From Erysipelotrichaceae bacterium (GTDB lineage Bacteria; Bacillota_I; Bacilli_A; Erysipelotrichales; Erysipelotrichaceae), in contig JAUNEN010000025.1 of the NCBI GenBank assembly GCA_030525525.1, forward strand, positions 1-37,390: a DNA stretch of 37,390 nucleotides, written 5' to 3'. The position numbers were made by a program, and so were the translations under genes. Each line of letters begins with the position of its first letter. Position 1 is the first letter of the stretch. The notes beneath the pieces are model-generated. The model searched no databases and was not told the origin of the DNA. It saw only the letters and a list, made by a program, of their open reading frames with translations. Shown here one piece after another: positions 15,464-23,186 of the stretch.

Positions 15464-17536
15464 TTATTCAGCCTGTCTTGCCTTTGCTTCGGCGATAACC
15501 TTGTCTGCAACTTCCTTCGGTGCAGTCTGGTATCTGTCGAATGCCATGACATATCTGCCTCTGCCCTGTGTCATTGCACGGAGTTCGTTTGCATATGTCA
15601 GCATTTCTGCTACAGGTACTTCAGCGTTGATGACCTGGTCGCCTTCATCGTTGACAGCCATATCCATGATGAGACCGCGTCTCTTTGTGATATCGCCCAT
15701 CAGTGTTCCGGTATATTCTTCCGGAGCGATGACTGTGACTTTGCCGATCGGCTCAAGCAGTGCAGGCTTGGCATTGGGCATTGCCTTGTTGTAAGCAAGT
15801 CTTGCGGCTTCCTTGAAGGCAACTTCCTTGGAGTCTACAGGATGGTAGGAACCGTCGAACAGTGTAGCCTTGACGCCGACAACCTTGTATCCGGCCAGAG
15901 GGCCCTTGTTCATGCAGTCACGCAGACCCTGTTCTGTCGGAGGGAAGTACTGCTTCGGTACGGCACCGCCGAATACTTCTTCTGCGAAGATCATGTCGTC
16001 GCTGTCACACGGTTCGAAACGTACCCAGACGTCACCATACTGACCGGCGCCGCCGTTCTGCTTCTTGTATTTACCCTGAGCTTCAGCCTTGCCGCGGATT
16101 GTTTCACGGTACTGAACGATCGGAGTTTCTGTTTCAACTTCAACCTTGTACTTCGACTTGAGCTTGGAGATGATGAGGTCGATGTGCTGGTCGCCGAGTC
16201 CGTACAGAACCTGCTGATGTGTTTCAGCATTGTTGACCAGACGGATTGTGCCGTCTTCCTGCATCAGGTTGCGGATACCGACGGAGAGCTTGTCTTCGTC
16301 TGCCTTTGTCTTCGGCTTGATTGCATATCCGAGCATCGGCTCCGGATAATCGATTGTTGCATAATGTACAGGCTTTGCCTTTGTGCAGAGTGTGTCATTT
16401 GTATCAGTGGATGAGAGCTTGACGACTGCACCGATGTCACCTGTGAACAGTTTGCCGACACCGATCTGGAACTTGCCGTTGATAACGAAGATCTGAGCGA
16501 TCTTTTCGGTTGTGTCCTTCTTGGAGTTGTATACCTGGCTGTCGCTGTTGAGAACACCGGACATGACCTTCAGATAGGAAATCTTTCCGACGAACGGGTC
16601 GACAACTGTCTTGAAGACGAATGCGGAGAGAGCTTCGTTCTCGTTTGTTTCCATGGGAACAGGAGCGTCCTTCGCATCGAGGGCGTTTACTGTACCCTTT
16701 TCAGCATAGCTCGGGAAGTATTCAGTAATGAGATCCATCAGTCTCTCAATACCTGTCTGGCTGATTGCGCTTCCGCAATAGACAGGGCGGATGTCACCGG
16801 CTCTGACGCCGATTCTGAGTCCCTTTGCGATTTCATGTTCATCGAATTCTTCACCTTCGAAGAATTTTTCCATGAGTTCATCATCGCCCATCGCGATTGC
16901 TTCAGCGATTTCTGCATAGTGTTCTTCAACCGCATCAGCCATGTCGGCAGGAACTTCCTGCGGCTGCTTCGGGTTGGCATAATACCAAGCCTTCTTTCTC
17001 AGGATGTTGACTGAACCGACAGTCTTGCCGCCTTCAATGATCGGCATTTCGAACAGGAATACGCTCTTGCCGAACTTGGCGCGGAGTGCTTCGTAAACCT
17101 GATCGTAATGTGCATGTTCGTCATCGATCTTGTTGATGAAGAAGATGGTCGGCAGCTTTTTCTTTGCAGCAGCTTCCTTCCATGCTCTTTCGGTACCGGC
17201 TTCGATGCCTTCCTTGCCGTTGACAATGATCAGTGCGTTGTCACCGACAGCGATACCTGTTGCTTCTTCACCTTCGTAGTCCATGTAACCCGGAGTATCG
17301 ATGAAGTTGATCTTCTTGTTCTTCCATTCAACCGGTGCCAGGTGGCAGTAAACGGAGAGGCCTCTCTTGCCTTCTTCCGGATCAAAGTTCAGGAAAGTTG
17401 TTCCGTCATTGTTCTTTCCGAACTTATCGATCTGCTTGTTTTTGTACATGCATGCTTCGATGACTGTACTTTTGCCGGCACCGGAGTGACCCAGTACAAC
17501 GACATTTCTTACTTCATTTGCCAGATAATCTTTCAT
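15464..17536 (-). CDS. EF-G-like translational GTPase (EF-G-2 type paralogue)
   Basis: 690 residues with the EF-G domain order: G domain (P-loop GHSGAGKST at 16-24, DTPGYMD in switch II, NKID), domain II, domain III, domain IV beginning near YRETIRGKAE and QNGGAGQYGDV, and domain V. It departs from housekeeping EF-G: the P-loop is GHSGAGKS rather than GHIDAGKTT, switch I reads KRGLSVYCHLA, and the catalytic PGH histidine of switch II is Tyr (PGY). These are traits of the EF-G-2/EF-G-like subfamily, whose role is not settled. Co-oriented 23 bases after an ankyrin gene. RBS AGGGAG is rather far (about 12 bases) from the ATG. Confidence 0.85.
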   Translation of the reverse strand: MKDYLANEVRNVVVLGHSGAGKSTVIEACMYKNKQIDKFGKNNDGTTFLNFDPEEGKRGLSVYCHLAPVEWKNKKINFIDTPGYMDYEGEEATGIAVGDNALIIVNGKEGIEAGTERAWKEAAAKKKLPTIFFINKIDDEHAHYDQVYEALRAKFGKSVFLFEMPIIEGGKTVGSVNILRKKAWYYANPKQPQEVPADMADAVEEHYAEIAEAIAMGDDELMEKFFEGEEFDEHEIAKGLRIGVRAGDIRPVYCGSAISQTGIERLMDLITEYFPSYAEKGTVNALDAKDAPVPMETNENEALSAFVFKTVVDPFVGKISYLKVMSGVLNSDSQVYNSKKDTTEKIAQIFVINGKFQIGVGKLFTGDIGAVVKLSSTDTNDTLCTKAKPVHYATIDYPEPMLGYAIKPKTKADEDKLSVGIRNLMQEDGTIRLVNNAETHQQVLYGLGDQHIDLIISKLKSKYKVEVETETPIVQYRETIRGKAEAQGKYKKQNGGAGQYGDVWVRFEPCDSDDMIFAEEVFGGAVPKQYFPPTEQGLRDCMNKGPLAGYKVVGVKATLFDGSYHPVDSKEVAFKEAARLAYNKAMPNAKPALLEPIGKVTVIAPEEYTGTLMGDITKRRGLIMDMAVNDEGDQVINAEVPVAEMLTYANELRAMTQGRGRYVMAFDRYQTAPKEVADKVIAEAKARQAE

Positions 17537-17559
17537 ATTGCTTTCTTACTCTCCCTGAA

Positions 17560-18228
17560 TTATTTGAGAATATCCTTAAGATCCGCCAAGCATTCCTTAC
17601 GGACATAATGGATTGCCATGTTGGCATTATTATCCTTGACCTGCTTGTCTGCGCCGTTGTCGAGAAGAAGATTGACAAGGCTCGGATAGCCGATATATGC
17701 CGCTCTCATCAGAGCTGTGCATCCTTTGTGGTCGACTGCATTGATATTTGCGCCGTTCGCAAGAAGATATTCAATAATATCTGTCTTGTATCCGTTGACT
17801 GCCTCCATCAGTGCTGTTCTTCCCTGTTCGTCGACAGCGTTGACATCTGCGCCTTTGGAAACAAGATACTCAACAACTTCCTTTTCACCGAGAAGTGCTG
17901 CTCTCATCAGAGCTGTTCTTCCCTTATTATCGTGTGAATTGACATCGGCACCTGCATGAACGAGCATTCTGCAGATTTCAACATGTCCTTTTTTTGCGGC
18001 ACCCATGAGTGCTGTCTTGTTGTTTCTGTCGCGCTTGCGTGCATCTGCGCCGTTGTCGAGCAGATATCTGACGATATCTACATAACCGCGCTTTGCACTT
18101 CTCATCAGAGCCGTCCTGCCGTCACCGCTGGCGACATTGACGTCGGCACCCTTTGCCACCTGCGCACAAACTTTTGCAAAATCGCCGCTTGCTGCTGCAT
18201 CAAAGAATTCCTGATTTGTCTGATCCAT
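17560..18228 (-). CDS. Ankyrin-repeat protein
   Basis: 222 residues made almost entirely of six or seven 33-residue ankyrin repeats from about residue 5, with the consensus GRTALMRAA..G...IV.YLL.NGADVN repeated (for example at about 37-69, 70-102, 103-135, 136-168 and 169-201). No signal peptide or membrane helix, so a cytoplasmic protein-binding module is likely. It has a strong RBS (AGGAGG) and is followed after 23 bases by the EF-G-like gene, suggesting one transcript. Ligand unknown; the EF-G-like GTPase is the obvious candidate by context only. Confidence 0.9.
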   Translation of the reverse strand: MDQTNQEFFDAAASGDFAKVCAQVAKGADVNVASGDGRTALMRSAKRGYVDIVRYLLDNGADARKRDRNNKTALMGAAKKGHVEICRMLVHAGADVNSHDNKGRTALMRAALLGEKEVVEYLVSKGADVNAVDEQGRTALMEAVNGYKTDIIEYLLANGANINAVDHKGCTALMRAAYIGYPSLVNLLLDNGADKQVKDNNANMAIHYVRKECLADLKDILK

Positions 18229-18274
18229 ACTGTTTTCCTCCTACTGATAATCAGATAATGAAGTTTTTTTGACC

Positions 18275-18301
18275 AAAAAAGATGGACATGAAATATCCAT
18301 C
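18275..18301 (-). terminator. Terminator between the small transcription unit and the ankyrin gene
   Basis: Minus strand: GATGGATAT / ATGTCCATC, nine pairs including one G-U around a three-base loop, followed by six T. It begins at the last base of the stop codon of the 34-codon ORF and lies about 46 bases before the ankyrin start, so it either ends a small gene or acts as an attenuator. Confidence 0.8.
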
Positions 18302-18405
18302 TAAAAAACATTTTCGGATTTGTTATCAACCCTGCCTAAAAGACCGCGATCCTCCGTGTTCATTTCTTTTTGAGATACAATTAAAAATCCATTCAGAACA
18401 AGCAT
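18301..18405 (-). CDS. Possible 34-residue small protein or structured leader RNA
   Basis: In the 315-base gap between the YgjP-like gene and the ankyrin gene, an ATG at 18405 opens 34 codons (starting MLVLNGFLIVSQKE and ending SENVF) and stops at the terminator. GGAG lies about ten bases upstream of the ATG. A promoter-like element at 18481-18454 and the terminator at 18301-18275 frame a transcript of about 170 bases. The peptide is not recognised; an inner ATG at codon 15 is an alternative start. The same RNA could fold instead: AAAGAC / GTCTTT and TGTTC / GAACA nest, and GGATTT in the loop can pair with AAATCC downstream. Coding status is uncertain. Confidence 0.3.
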   Translation of the reverse strand: MLVLNGFLIVSQKEMNTEDRGLLGRVDNKSENVF

Positions 18406-18453
18406 ATTATGAAGTCTCCGTCTTTATGGAAGATTGAAATCTTACCTAAGTAC

Positions 18454-18481
18454 ATTTTATCGAAAACGCTTAAATCTTCAA
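18454..18481 (-). promoter_or_regulatory. Promoter of the small transcription unit before the ankyrin gene
   Basis: Minus strand TTGAAG at 18481-18476, a 16-base spacer and TAAAAT at 18459-18454. The predicted transcript starts near 18447 and would run about 170 bases to the terminator at 18275. No other explanation for this stretch was found. Confidence 0.5.
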
Positions 18482-18543
18482 TAGAATTTCTTTGAACATC
18501 CTGTGATATTTATGAAAACTCTGTCAAAATTATGAAACATCTT

Positions 18544-19242
18544 TCATGATTTCAGCATTTTCTCGGCTTCTTTGTAGTTCGGCATATAGGATGCCACATA
18601 TGCCCAGAATCTTTTTGAATGATTTGCCTCCAGCATATGAACATATTCATGAAGCAGCACATAATCAAGACAAACCGGACTGAAATGAATCAGTCTGACA
18701 GAAATGGAAATGTGTGCTTTGGCCGGCGTGCAGCTGCCCCATCTGCTTGTCATGTACTTCAGAGTAAGGCGCGGCAGCGGTTTTCCGTATGTCTGACAGA
18801 TCATAGAATCAAGGTCTCCCCTTCTTTCTTTGATCATATAGAGAAGCTGCTTTGATGCCTCACGGTAAAAAAGAGCCATCCTGTTTTCATCAGTATCTTC
18901 CCTCAGATGATAGACAATCCCGTTCTCATCAACACTCATGTAATCACGTGCCGACTTCACACACGAAACCGGAAGCCTTCTGCCCAGCCACATCGCATCT
19001 TCATTTCCTGAGCCGTATGAGCAGCTTTCTTCTTTCTTTTCGGTACTGGCTTCCGCTTTGAAAATCCATTTTTCACGGCTTGCAATGAATTCACGGATCT
19101 GCGCATCGCTGACGGATCTTGCGCAGCTGATTTTCAGCGATCCGTTTTCGCCCATTCTCATCCAGAGATTTTTGATTCGCTTGTATTCAATAAACACCTG
19201 CCTTCTTTTTCCGGCAGCAGTAACCTCAATAACTTTTCCCAT
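18544..19242 (-). CDS. YgjP-like (SprT/M48-type) zinc metallopeptidase
   Basis: 232 residues. The C-terminal half has the YgjP/DUF45 zinc site HEYVHMLEANHSKRFW (HExxH plus the downstream His) near 197-212, preceded by the family motif KYMTSRWGSC. No signal peptide or membrane helix, so cytoplasmic. Substrate unknown. No Shine-Dalgarno sequence precedes the ATG; a TATAAT lies only seven bases upstream, which suggests a leaderless mRNA. The first in-frame alternative Met is at about residue 28 and would remove conserved N-terminal sequence. Confidence 0.85.
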   Translation of the reverse strand: MGKVIEVTAAGKRRQVFIEYKRIKNLWMRMGENGSLKISCARSVSDAQIREFIASREKWIFKAEASTEKKEESCSYGSGNEDAMWLGRRLPVSCVKSARDYMSVDENGIVYHLREDTDENRMALFYREASKQLLYMIKERRGDLDSMICQTYGKPLPRLTLKYMTSRWGSCTPAKAHISISVRLIHFSPVCLDYVLLHEYVHMLEANHSKRFWAYVASYMPNYKEAEKMLKS

Positions 19243-19249
19243 GCGATTT

Positions 19250-19255
19250 ATTATA
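19250..19255 (-). promoter_or_regulatory. -10 box abutting the YgjP-like start codon
   Basis: Perfect TATAAT on the minus strand ending seven bases before the ATG. A -35 box is not clear. If used, transcription would begin at or next to the start codon. Confidence 0.5.
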
Positions 19256-19297
19256 TACTTGCAAATGCGTCATCCTGCGAAAAAAGATTTTTTGCTG

Positions 19298-19326
19298 TTG
19301 TTTTCATTTTTCCTTTGTGCTATTAT
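19298..19326 (+). promoter_or_regulatory. Promoter of tRNA-His
   Basis: Plus strand TTGTTT at 19298-19303, a 17-base spacer ending in the extended element TGC, and TATTAT at 19321-19326. The tRNA begins 12 bases after the -10 box. Confidence 0.7.
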
Positions 19327-19338
19327 CTACTAGCACAT

Positions 19339-19416
19339 GGCGGCTATGGTGAAGTTGGTCAACACACTGGATTGTGGCTCCAGCACTCGTGGGTTCGAGT
19401 CCCACTAGTCGCCCCA
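19339..19416 (+). tRNA. tRNA-His(GTG)
   Basis: Anticodon stem CTGGA / TCCAG with loop TTGTGGC gives GTG. The acceptor stem GCGGCTA / TAGTCGC is preceded by an encoded G(-1) facing C73, the histidine identity pair, and CCA is encoded. It is the only plus-strand gene in the left 33 kb and has its own promoter and terminator. It supplies the tRNA class that the T-box upstream of hisZ senses. Confidence 0.95.
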
Positions 19417-19419
19417 TGC

Positions 19420-19450
19420 AAAACCGGTCATTCGGCCGGTTTTTTTGTTT
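19420..19450 (+). terminator. Terminator of tRNA-His
   Basis: Plus strand AAAACCGG / CCGGTTTT hairpin with an eight-base loop, continuing into a seven-base T run three bases after the tRNA CCA end. Confidence 0.85.
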
Positions 19451-19496
19451 TACTGCAGTTATGAATATCTGATTTCCTTCTTTCACACAGATCATG

Positions 19497-19526
19497 AAAA
19501 ATCCCCGCAGGCTGCAGGGATTTTTG
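19497..19526 (-). terminator. Terminator of the LtaS-like gene
   Basis: Hairpin with AAAAATCCC and GGGATTTTT arms and GC-rich inner pairing, about 30 bases after the stop codon. The symmetric A and T flanks could also stop convergent transcription from tRNA-His. Confidence 0.75.
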
Positions 19527-19558
19527 TAACTTGCTGAATCAGATCCTTTAATTCAGAC

Positions 19559-21646
19559 TCAGGCTTCTGCTTCCTGAGCTTTTTTTGAATCAAGTTCACT
19601 TCTTTCATGGATGCTGTAATGATCGAAGAGGAAGCGGTAGAAGTCGGTTTCCTCCACTGCAATTGACATTGCATATCTGCTTTTGACAGCCGCCAGCGTA
19701 TCGCTGAAATGCTTCTCAAGGAATTCTTCGGAACGCTGCTCTGCTTCAGGCAGAAGAATCATTTCACCTTCCGGGAAATTGTATTTGATATATTCCGTTA
19801 CAAATGACTGATTGTACAGCTGCGCCGCATGGATACCGTCTCCGAAAACATCCGTTCCGGCATACAGTCTTGAATCATACTGAACATTGAACAGATTGAA
19901 AACGGTCGGAAGGATATCGACATTGCAGCAGGGTGTATCAACCATGACCGGCTCTTTCAGCCCGGCGTTGTAAATAATGCAGGTTGATCTGTAGCTTTCA
20001 AAGTCTTCATCAGGTTCTTCACCCCTGAGTGCTTCATAGGATTCATCGCTCAGATAGTACGGATAATGATCACCCGCAAGAACAATCACTGTCTTTTCAA
20101 GCTGATCTGCTTCTTCAAGTCTCTGCAGCAGATATTCCATCGCTTTTTCAAGTTCATAGTTTGCCGCAAGATAGCCGACTGCATTGACGGGAGTCTCTTC
20201 ATCCAGCATTTCAGAAACTGTATCGTAATTGCTGTAGACAATCGGATTGGATACCGTATAGTTGCCATGTCCCGAAAAAGTCATGTAATACGTAACAAAT
20301 CTTTCTTTATTGATATAATCATCGACAGACTGCTCCATCATCTCAAGATCTGATGAGGGCCATGAAGTCGTAAAGGTCATTCCGTCATTCATGAACTTGC
20401 ATGTGAAGCCCATATTGGGCAGTGTCTCTTCCCGGCCGTAATAATAGCCGAGATAATTGTGATAGGCTCTGGCTGAAATGTTTTCACTCTGCGCAAACAC
20501 ATTGCCGAGAGTAACCGACATATCCTTCTCGATTGACTGTCCCATAGTGCCGCTGATGACACCTTTGTTTGTATTCTGTCTGGCAACATCCGGCCAGAGT
20601 CCGCTCAGGAATGCATACTCACCGTTTGTTGTTGTATTGGGGAAAGAATTGTAGAAGCGATTCAGGACAATGCCGTTACTGGCCATTTTGTATAAAGTCG
20701 GAGTCACCTTCTCATCGATTGCCATCGAAGAGAAGGATTCTGCGCAGATATAGATCAGATTATATCCTTCAAAAAGACCGGTATATTCATTCTGCAAAGT
20801 CGGCGATTCTGAATTCAGATACTGACATAATTCATCGATCTTTTCATCGCTGCTGAATTTTCTGAGATCCCCGAAATCAAGACCCGGATACTCGTTGTAT
20901 AACACACTTTCATCTGCTTTCGGTGCTTCCTTATACTGTCTGCTTTCTGCTGCATCAAGCAAAGTACTGTCTGCACTGATACCGAAAAGCGAGCCTTTCA
21001 GTTCCACAAGAAAATTCGGCAGTGCACCGAGTCTGACAGATGCGCTGTCGGTATCGATATATCTGCTGTGATATGCCCCGTAAACCGTATAATCCTGTGT
21101 CCCGGCCAGCGGAAGTGCAACCACGATCAATCCCCATACCGCAAGTGAGCCAGCCAGTATAAACGGATGCAAAAGCGGTTCATAATGATTGAGACCGTTC
21201 TTCAGCACTGTCAGCATCCTTATAACCACCGGCAGTTCAATCATCACAATGCTCAGGATGTTTTCCCGGATCGTCACACTGACATTCCACCAGAAATCAT
21301 TCAGCGCATCTGTTCCCATTCCGATCATCGATGCCGAAAACAGTGAACCGAAGCTTTTGAAATAAATCAGTTCGGCAATATAAAAGAAAGACACTGCAAA
21401 AAGCAGCACCGTTTCAAGTACAACATTGATCTTCTCGTGTTTTGACATCCACGCCGTCAAAGACGCAATAAAAACAGCAATCGGAATGATGAACAGAAAA
21501 TTCCAGATACCAACGCCGTCTGTCGATGAATGAATCTGTATGTAAAGCAGAATTTCCCAATACAGAAGAATCAGATAGTAGACAGAAATATTCCGCAAAA
21601 TTGTTTTTCCGCTGCGTTTCAGCTGCCCTCCCCGGGACTTCTTCAT
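19559..21646 (-). CDS. LtaS-family sulfatase-fold membrane phosphoglycerol transferase
   Basis: 695 residues. The N-terminal third has about five membrane helices (about 20-40, 48-66, 75-95, 130-150, 165-185), then an extracytoplasmic sulfatase-fold domain. Active-site features of the LtaS/alkaline-phosphatase superfamily are visible: metal-ligand Glu in ICAESFSS (about 303), the nucleophile Thr in NTTTNGEYAFLSG (about 335), His in SGHGNY (about 460) and LAGDHYPY (about 525). It probably transfers glycerol- or another phospho-alcohol phosphate onto a surface polymer; making lipoteichoic acid is likely but not certain. It follows the FemX-like gene by 95 bases on the same strand. Confidence 0.85.
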   Translation of the reverse strand: MKKSRGGQLKRSGKTILRNISVYYLILLYWEILLYIQIHSSTDGVGIWNFLFIIPIAVFIASLTAWMSKHEKINVVLETVLLFAVSFFYIAELIYFKSFGSLFSASMIGMGTDALNDFWWNVSVTIRENILSIVMIELPVVIRMLTVLKNGLNHYEPLLHPFILAGSLAVWGLIVVALPLAGTQDYTVYGAYHSRYIDTDSASVRLGALPNFLVELKGSLFGISADSTLLDAAESRQYKEAPKADESVLYNEYPGLDFGDLRKFSSDEKIDELCQYLNSESPTLQNEYTGLFEGYNLIYICAESFSSMAIDEKVTPTLYKMASNGIVLNRFYNSFPNTTTNGEYAFLSGLWPDVARQNTNKGVISGTMGQSIEKDMSVTLGNVFAQSENISARAYHNYLGYYYGREETLPNMGFTCKFMNDGMTFTTSWPSSDLEMMEQSVDDYINKERFVTYYMTFSGHGNYTVSNPIVYSNYDTVSEMLDEETPVNAVGYLAANYELEKAMEYLLQRLEEADQLEKTVIVLAGDHYPYYLSDESYEALRGEEPDEDFESYRSTCIIYNAGLKEPVMVDTPCCNVDILPTVFNLFNVQYDSRLYAGTDVFGDGIHAAQLYNQSFVTEYIKYNFPEGEMILLPEAEQRSEEFLEKHFSDTLAAVKSRYAMSIAVEETDFYRFLFDHYSIHERSELDSKKAQEAEA

Positions 21647-21741
21647 ATACGCACCGGCCTTTCATTTTTCACAGATCCGGCAATACCGGAATCTGTATAC
21701 TGATTTGAATGTTTTTCAGAAAGTACCGTCTGCAATACCAT

Positions 21742-22974
21742 TTACTGCTTACTCCTTTTTGCAAGAACCGTATGGAATTTCCTGACTGCAGGAATCAAGC
21801 GGGAAACTGCGTAGTAAACCGGCGCATAGACCGGAAGGTCAAATTCTCCGATATATGATTCAAAATCCGGACCGTAGAGTTTTTTGTATCCGGCAAGGCT
21901 GTCATCAAGTGTTCCTTCCACGCCGCCGAGGTTGCAGTATTTACAGCCGTTTTCTTCAGCCCAGTCAATTGCATCCTGGAATGAATTATTCGATCTGTAG
22001 ATTCCCAGTTCTTCATCCATACCAGCATAAAGCAGTTCTGAATAACGTCCCGAGCGGATGATCAGAGCGCCGGAAATATATGCCGTATTTCCATACTTTT
22101 CCTTCATCTGCTCAAGTACACCGACCGATTTTTCAACACTTGCAATCTGCTCTCTGATTTCCGCCTTTTTCGCTTCCTTATACTGCGGATTTTCAAGCTG
22201 GGTGTTTAATGAGACAAGTCTCTCATTTTCATTTTTCAGTGAATCATCGATGTTGATATATGCAATGGAGATATTTGCATCTTCTCCATACACCTTCATC
22301 ATATGTTCGAAATATTCCTGTGAGCGAAGTGCGATGTTTTTGCGGTCAGCTGTTTTTTCTTCCAGCTTTGCAAACAGCTCGGCGCCATCCGCTTTCATCC
22401 GCATGACCTGAACGCCCTTTTTCTTCGCATGATTCAGATAATATTTCAGTTTCTTATCTTTCTTTCGGTTTGTTCCGAGATACACAACCGCCTGGCTGCG
22501 CGGCTGCACGGTATCTTCAAACCGCATCGTTTTGCCATGATGAATCCAGCCGTAATTCTTCAGGATTTCAATCGCCTCATTGCCAAGATCGCTTTCTGTT
22601 TCACCGTCTGCACTCACTCTTGAATCGATGACAAGCGGATCGATTTTGATAAAAGCAGCTTTTCTCTCATGACCGAACTTCTTCAGTCTCTCAAAGAAGA
22701 CTGCACAAAGTTTTTCATCGGACCAGTCGAGTAACGGTCCTCTTGGAATATAAAAGAGACTGAAGCCGAGGCCGATTCTGCGGATGAGAATCTGGGCAGC
22801 AGCCACAATTTCATTTTCACTTCTCAATACAACTCTGCAGCTGTCCCAGTTTGATTTCACTTCTGCCCATCTTGATTCCTGTAATAATGAGCCGTTGGGA
22901 TGGTTTTCCGCAAACGCATCAAACTCTTCTTTGCTGCAATCTGTTTCAAAAATTAATCTCGTATAATCTTTCAT
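21742..22974 (-). CDS. FemABX-type peptidoglycan bridge aminoacyltransferase
   Basis: 410 residues of the FemA/FemB/MurM fold: two GNAT-like lobes with the N-terminal pattern NHPNGSLLQESRWAEVK, FYIPRGPLLDW, KYYLNHAKKKGV, and in the second lobe SGALIIRSG..SELLYAGMD, then NLGGVEG and GYKKLYGPDFESYIGEF. A charged coiled-coil arm (about 235-290) interrupts the second lobe, as in FemA and FemX. It would add amino acids from aminoacyl-tRNA to the lipid II peptide at the inner membrane face. It has its own promoter and a structured 5' leader; the LtaS-like envelope gene follows. Confidence 0.88.
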   Translation of the reverse strand: MKDYTRLIFETDCSKEEFDAFAENHPNGSLLQESRWAEVKSNWDSCRVVLRSENEIVAAAQILIRRIGLGFSLFYIPRGPLLDWSDEKLCAVFFERLKKFGHERKAAFIKIDPLVIDSRVSADGETESDLGNEAIEILKNYGWIHHGKTMRFEDTVQPRSQAVVYLGTNRKKDKKLKYYLNHAKKKGVQVMRMKADGAELFAKLEEKTADRKNIALRSQEYFEHMMKVYGEDANISIAYINIDDSLKNENERLVSLNTQLENPQYKEAKKAEIREQIASVEKSVGVLEQMKEKYGNTAYISGALIIRSGRYSELLYAGMDEELGIYRSNNSFQDAIDWAEENGCKYCNLGGVEGTLDDSLAGYKKLYGPDFESYIGEFDLPVYAPVYYAVSRLIPAVRKFHTVLAKRSKQ

Positions 22975-23058
22975 CTGAACTATCTCCGTTTTTGACTGCC
23001 TGCATCAGTGCTTTTTACTCCTGATACAGGGCAATATCGGTTCTGAAAGAACGCAAAT

Positions 23059-23087
23059 ATTATAGATTATTGCCTGTTGATCCACAA
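23059..23087 (-). promoter_or_regulatory. Promoter of the FemX-like gene
   Basis: Minus strand TTGTGG at 23087-23082, a 17-base spacer and a perfect TATAAT at 23064-23059. The resulting leader of about 75 bases contains a near-perfect ten-pair hairpin (CCTGTATCAG / CTGATGCAGG). Confidence 0.6.
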
Positions 23088-23145
23088 TATCAATGATTTG
23101 TGCATACAGCAGAAACAGCCTTTCAGATCAGGCTTTTTCATTCTC

Positions 23146-23179
23146 AAAAAACAGGCCCTGCATTTTTATGCAGGGACCT
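23146..23179 (-). terminator. Terminator after the 139-residue hypothetical gene
   Basis: Minus strand CCCTGCAT / ATGCAGGG with an AAAA loop, further AGG / CCT outer pairs, then GTTTTTT. It starts about eight bases after the stop codon. Confidence 0.85.
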
Positions 23180-23186
23180 CGGTTGA

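Noticed and set aside
15842-16414. Long plus-strand open frame of 190 codons inside the EF-G-like gene
   Set aside because: It is antisense to a well-supported gene, has no RBS and no family resemblance; a codon-bias artefact.
18499-18527. TTGACA at 18527-18522 on the minus strand as a promoter
   Set aside because: A perfect -35 hexamer, but the sequence 16-18 bases downstream (ACAGGA region) is not a -10 box.
23117-23143. AGCCT / AGGCT hairpin followed by TTTTT on the plus strand
   Set aside because: No plus-strand gene precedes it; it may be a weak second terminator for the minus-strand gene or chance, and the stem is only five pairs.
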